Shown here in pieces: positions 63,210 to 64,000 of a DNA stretch of 64,000 nucleotides. Both the position numbers and the translations under genes were made by a program. The notes beneath the pieces were generated by a model. It did no database searches. It was given only the letters and a program-made list of their open reading frames with translations, and was not told the origin of the DNA. How positions within the stretch are numbered: the stretch's first letter is position 1; every line of letters starts with the position of its first letter. This DNA comes from Diaprepes abbreviatus (Eukaryota > Arthropoda > Insecta > Coleoptera > Curculionidae): positions 558,001 through 622,000 of the forward strand of contig JASJET010000007.1 in the NCBI GenBank assembly GCA_034092305.1, read 5' to 3'.

Positions 63210-64000
63210 TTAACTTTTTAATTTGTTGAAAAGCATGGATTTTTTTAAAAAAAATATATTACTCAAATTTAAAAGAAGATCGCCTTGTCTTTGTATACAA
63301 TTTTTTACATCTTTCAGAGTTGAATTAGAAATATTATTACAAATACTATCCAAGTTGAAATAAGAGAACACCATTGATTTAAATCTAGATGCCGCGCTTC
63401 TTGTGTCACTCTTATTTAAACTCGCCTTAGATTTCATGCGAATAAATTTATCTAATTCACTTTTATTTGATAAATCGATTTTCGGAGCTGTTCTGATTGC
63501 GGCGGATAGAGAAAAATTTTGATGCTCCAAATTATGAGAACTAGTATCGTTACCATCCAATTTTAGCCTTTTAAAATTTGGCAAATCTAATAATGTTTCC
63601 GAAGAGCGCTTTTTTGAGAAATTTTGTTCAAATAAATTAGTAGAAATTTGATTTGGTTCCAATACATTTTGTTCCTGATTTTGATTTGGTTCCAATATAT
63701 TTTGTTCCTGATTTTGATTTGAGTTTGAAATGATATTTGAGGAACATTGAGGTTGCTCATCCTCAAAATTTCCATTGTAACTCTATAGCTCAATGTCCCC
63801 CACAATTTCACCGCAGCTCAAATCCAAAACGTCTACAAAACTGTTTGTATAGCCAAATTTGGATGGTTGTTGATATAAAATTTTTTCATCTTTTGGTGAA
63901 ACCTGTATGACGGTTTTCACACTGTCGATAGAATCATCAGATGAATCATCTGATGATTCATCTGATGAAGCATCCGAAATTGGTGAATAATGGGGGCGAT
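63210..64000 (-). pseudogene. Ser/Asp/Asn-rich unknown protein, element 2 (runs off window)
   Basis: One frame with a TAG at about 63,786. The upstream part visible at the window edge is acidic (SDASSDESSDDSSDDSIDSV). The downstream part begins with a tandem duplication of an 11-residue unit NQNQEQN-LEP (33 bp each) and continues with a Lys/Ser/Asn-rich region ending in a hydrophobic helix (QGDLLLNLSNIFFLKK). It lies upstream of the polymerase on the same strand. Family unknown; the true start is outside. Confidence 0.5.

Larger units (their letters stand above)
47490..64000. mobile_element. Polinton/adintovirus-type element 2 (right end outside window)
   Basis: The most complete of the three. 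From left: two small plus genes, RNase H-like candidate, small coiled-coil, major capsid, basic peptide, penton, protease, core, PLA2 (all minus); ATPase, coiled-coil protein, fiber, integrase (plus); unknown and membrane proteins and polymerase (minus). Capsid, penton, protease and polymerase exon 3 are nearly or fully open; others carry one or two lesions each. Terminal inverted repeats are not seen, and the right end lies beyond the window. Confidence 0.88.

Overview
The window looks like AT-rich nuclear DNA of an arthropod, most likely an insect. The evidence is two spliced exons of an SLC17-type membrane transporter whose protein resembles the insect inorganic phosphate cotransporter group, plus a dense mixture of insect-type transposons: hAT, mariner-like, Helitron-like, RNase H-type LINE and R4/Dong-type LINE. 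I cannot name the species. There is no bacterial operon, rRNA, tRNA or CRISPR array that I can support.

The dominant content is three integrated, decayed virus-like elements of the Polinton/Maverick (adintovirus-type) class. Element 1 runs from about 5.2 to 32.0 kb. It carries an adenain-like protease, a phospholipase A2 plus hydrophobic core protein, a packaging ATPase, a coiled-coil protein, a fiber-like protein, a chromodomain integrase, several unknown genes, and a protein-primed family B DNA polymerase. Its major capsid and penton genes are absent from the left side. Element 2 runs from about 47.5 kb past the end of the window. It is more complete: two small helical genes, an RNase H-like candidate, hexon-type major capsid protein, a small basic protein, penton-type protein, protease, core protein, PLA2, ATPase, coiled-coil protein, fiber, integrase, a small membrane protein and polymerase. 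Element 3 (about 43.1-46.3 kb) is a remnant with an integrase tail, a fiber gene and several small genes. All three carry premature stops or frameshifts.

The polymerase genes of elements 1 and 2 are both split into three exons by GT-AG introns at the same places and phases. In element 1 the second intron has grown to about 14.6 kb, because five head-to-tail copies (A-E, 16.7-31.15 kb) of a Dong-like LINE have stacked inside it. Each copy is joined to the next by a TAA tract, the kind of sequence Dong elements are known to target. A Helitron-like element of about 0.7 kb sits beside the fiber gene of element 1 and inside the fiber gene of element 2.

Layout: 0-5.2 kb is non-coding (mariner-like end, AT and TATG repeats). 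5.2-32.0 kb is element 1 with the LINE nest. 32-35 kb holds direct repeats and a mariner-like relic. 35.1-40.8 kb holds two SLC17 exons, whose intron contains a LINE relic, a 370-bp duplication that copied the splice acceptor, and a hAT element with a readable 8-bp target duplication. 41-42.2 kb is a second hAT relic. 43.1-46.3 kb is element 3. 46.3-47.5 kb is non-coding with AGGTCA-like repeats. 47.5-64 kb is element 2.
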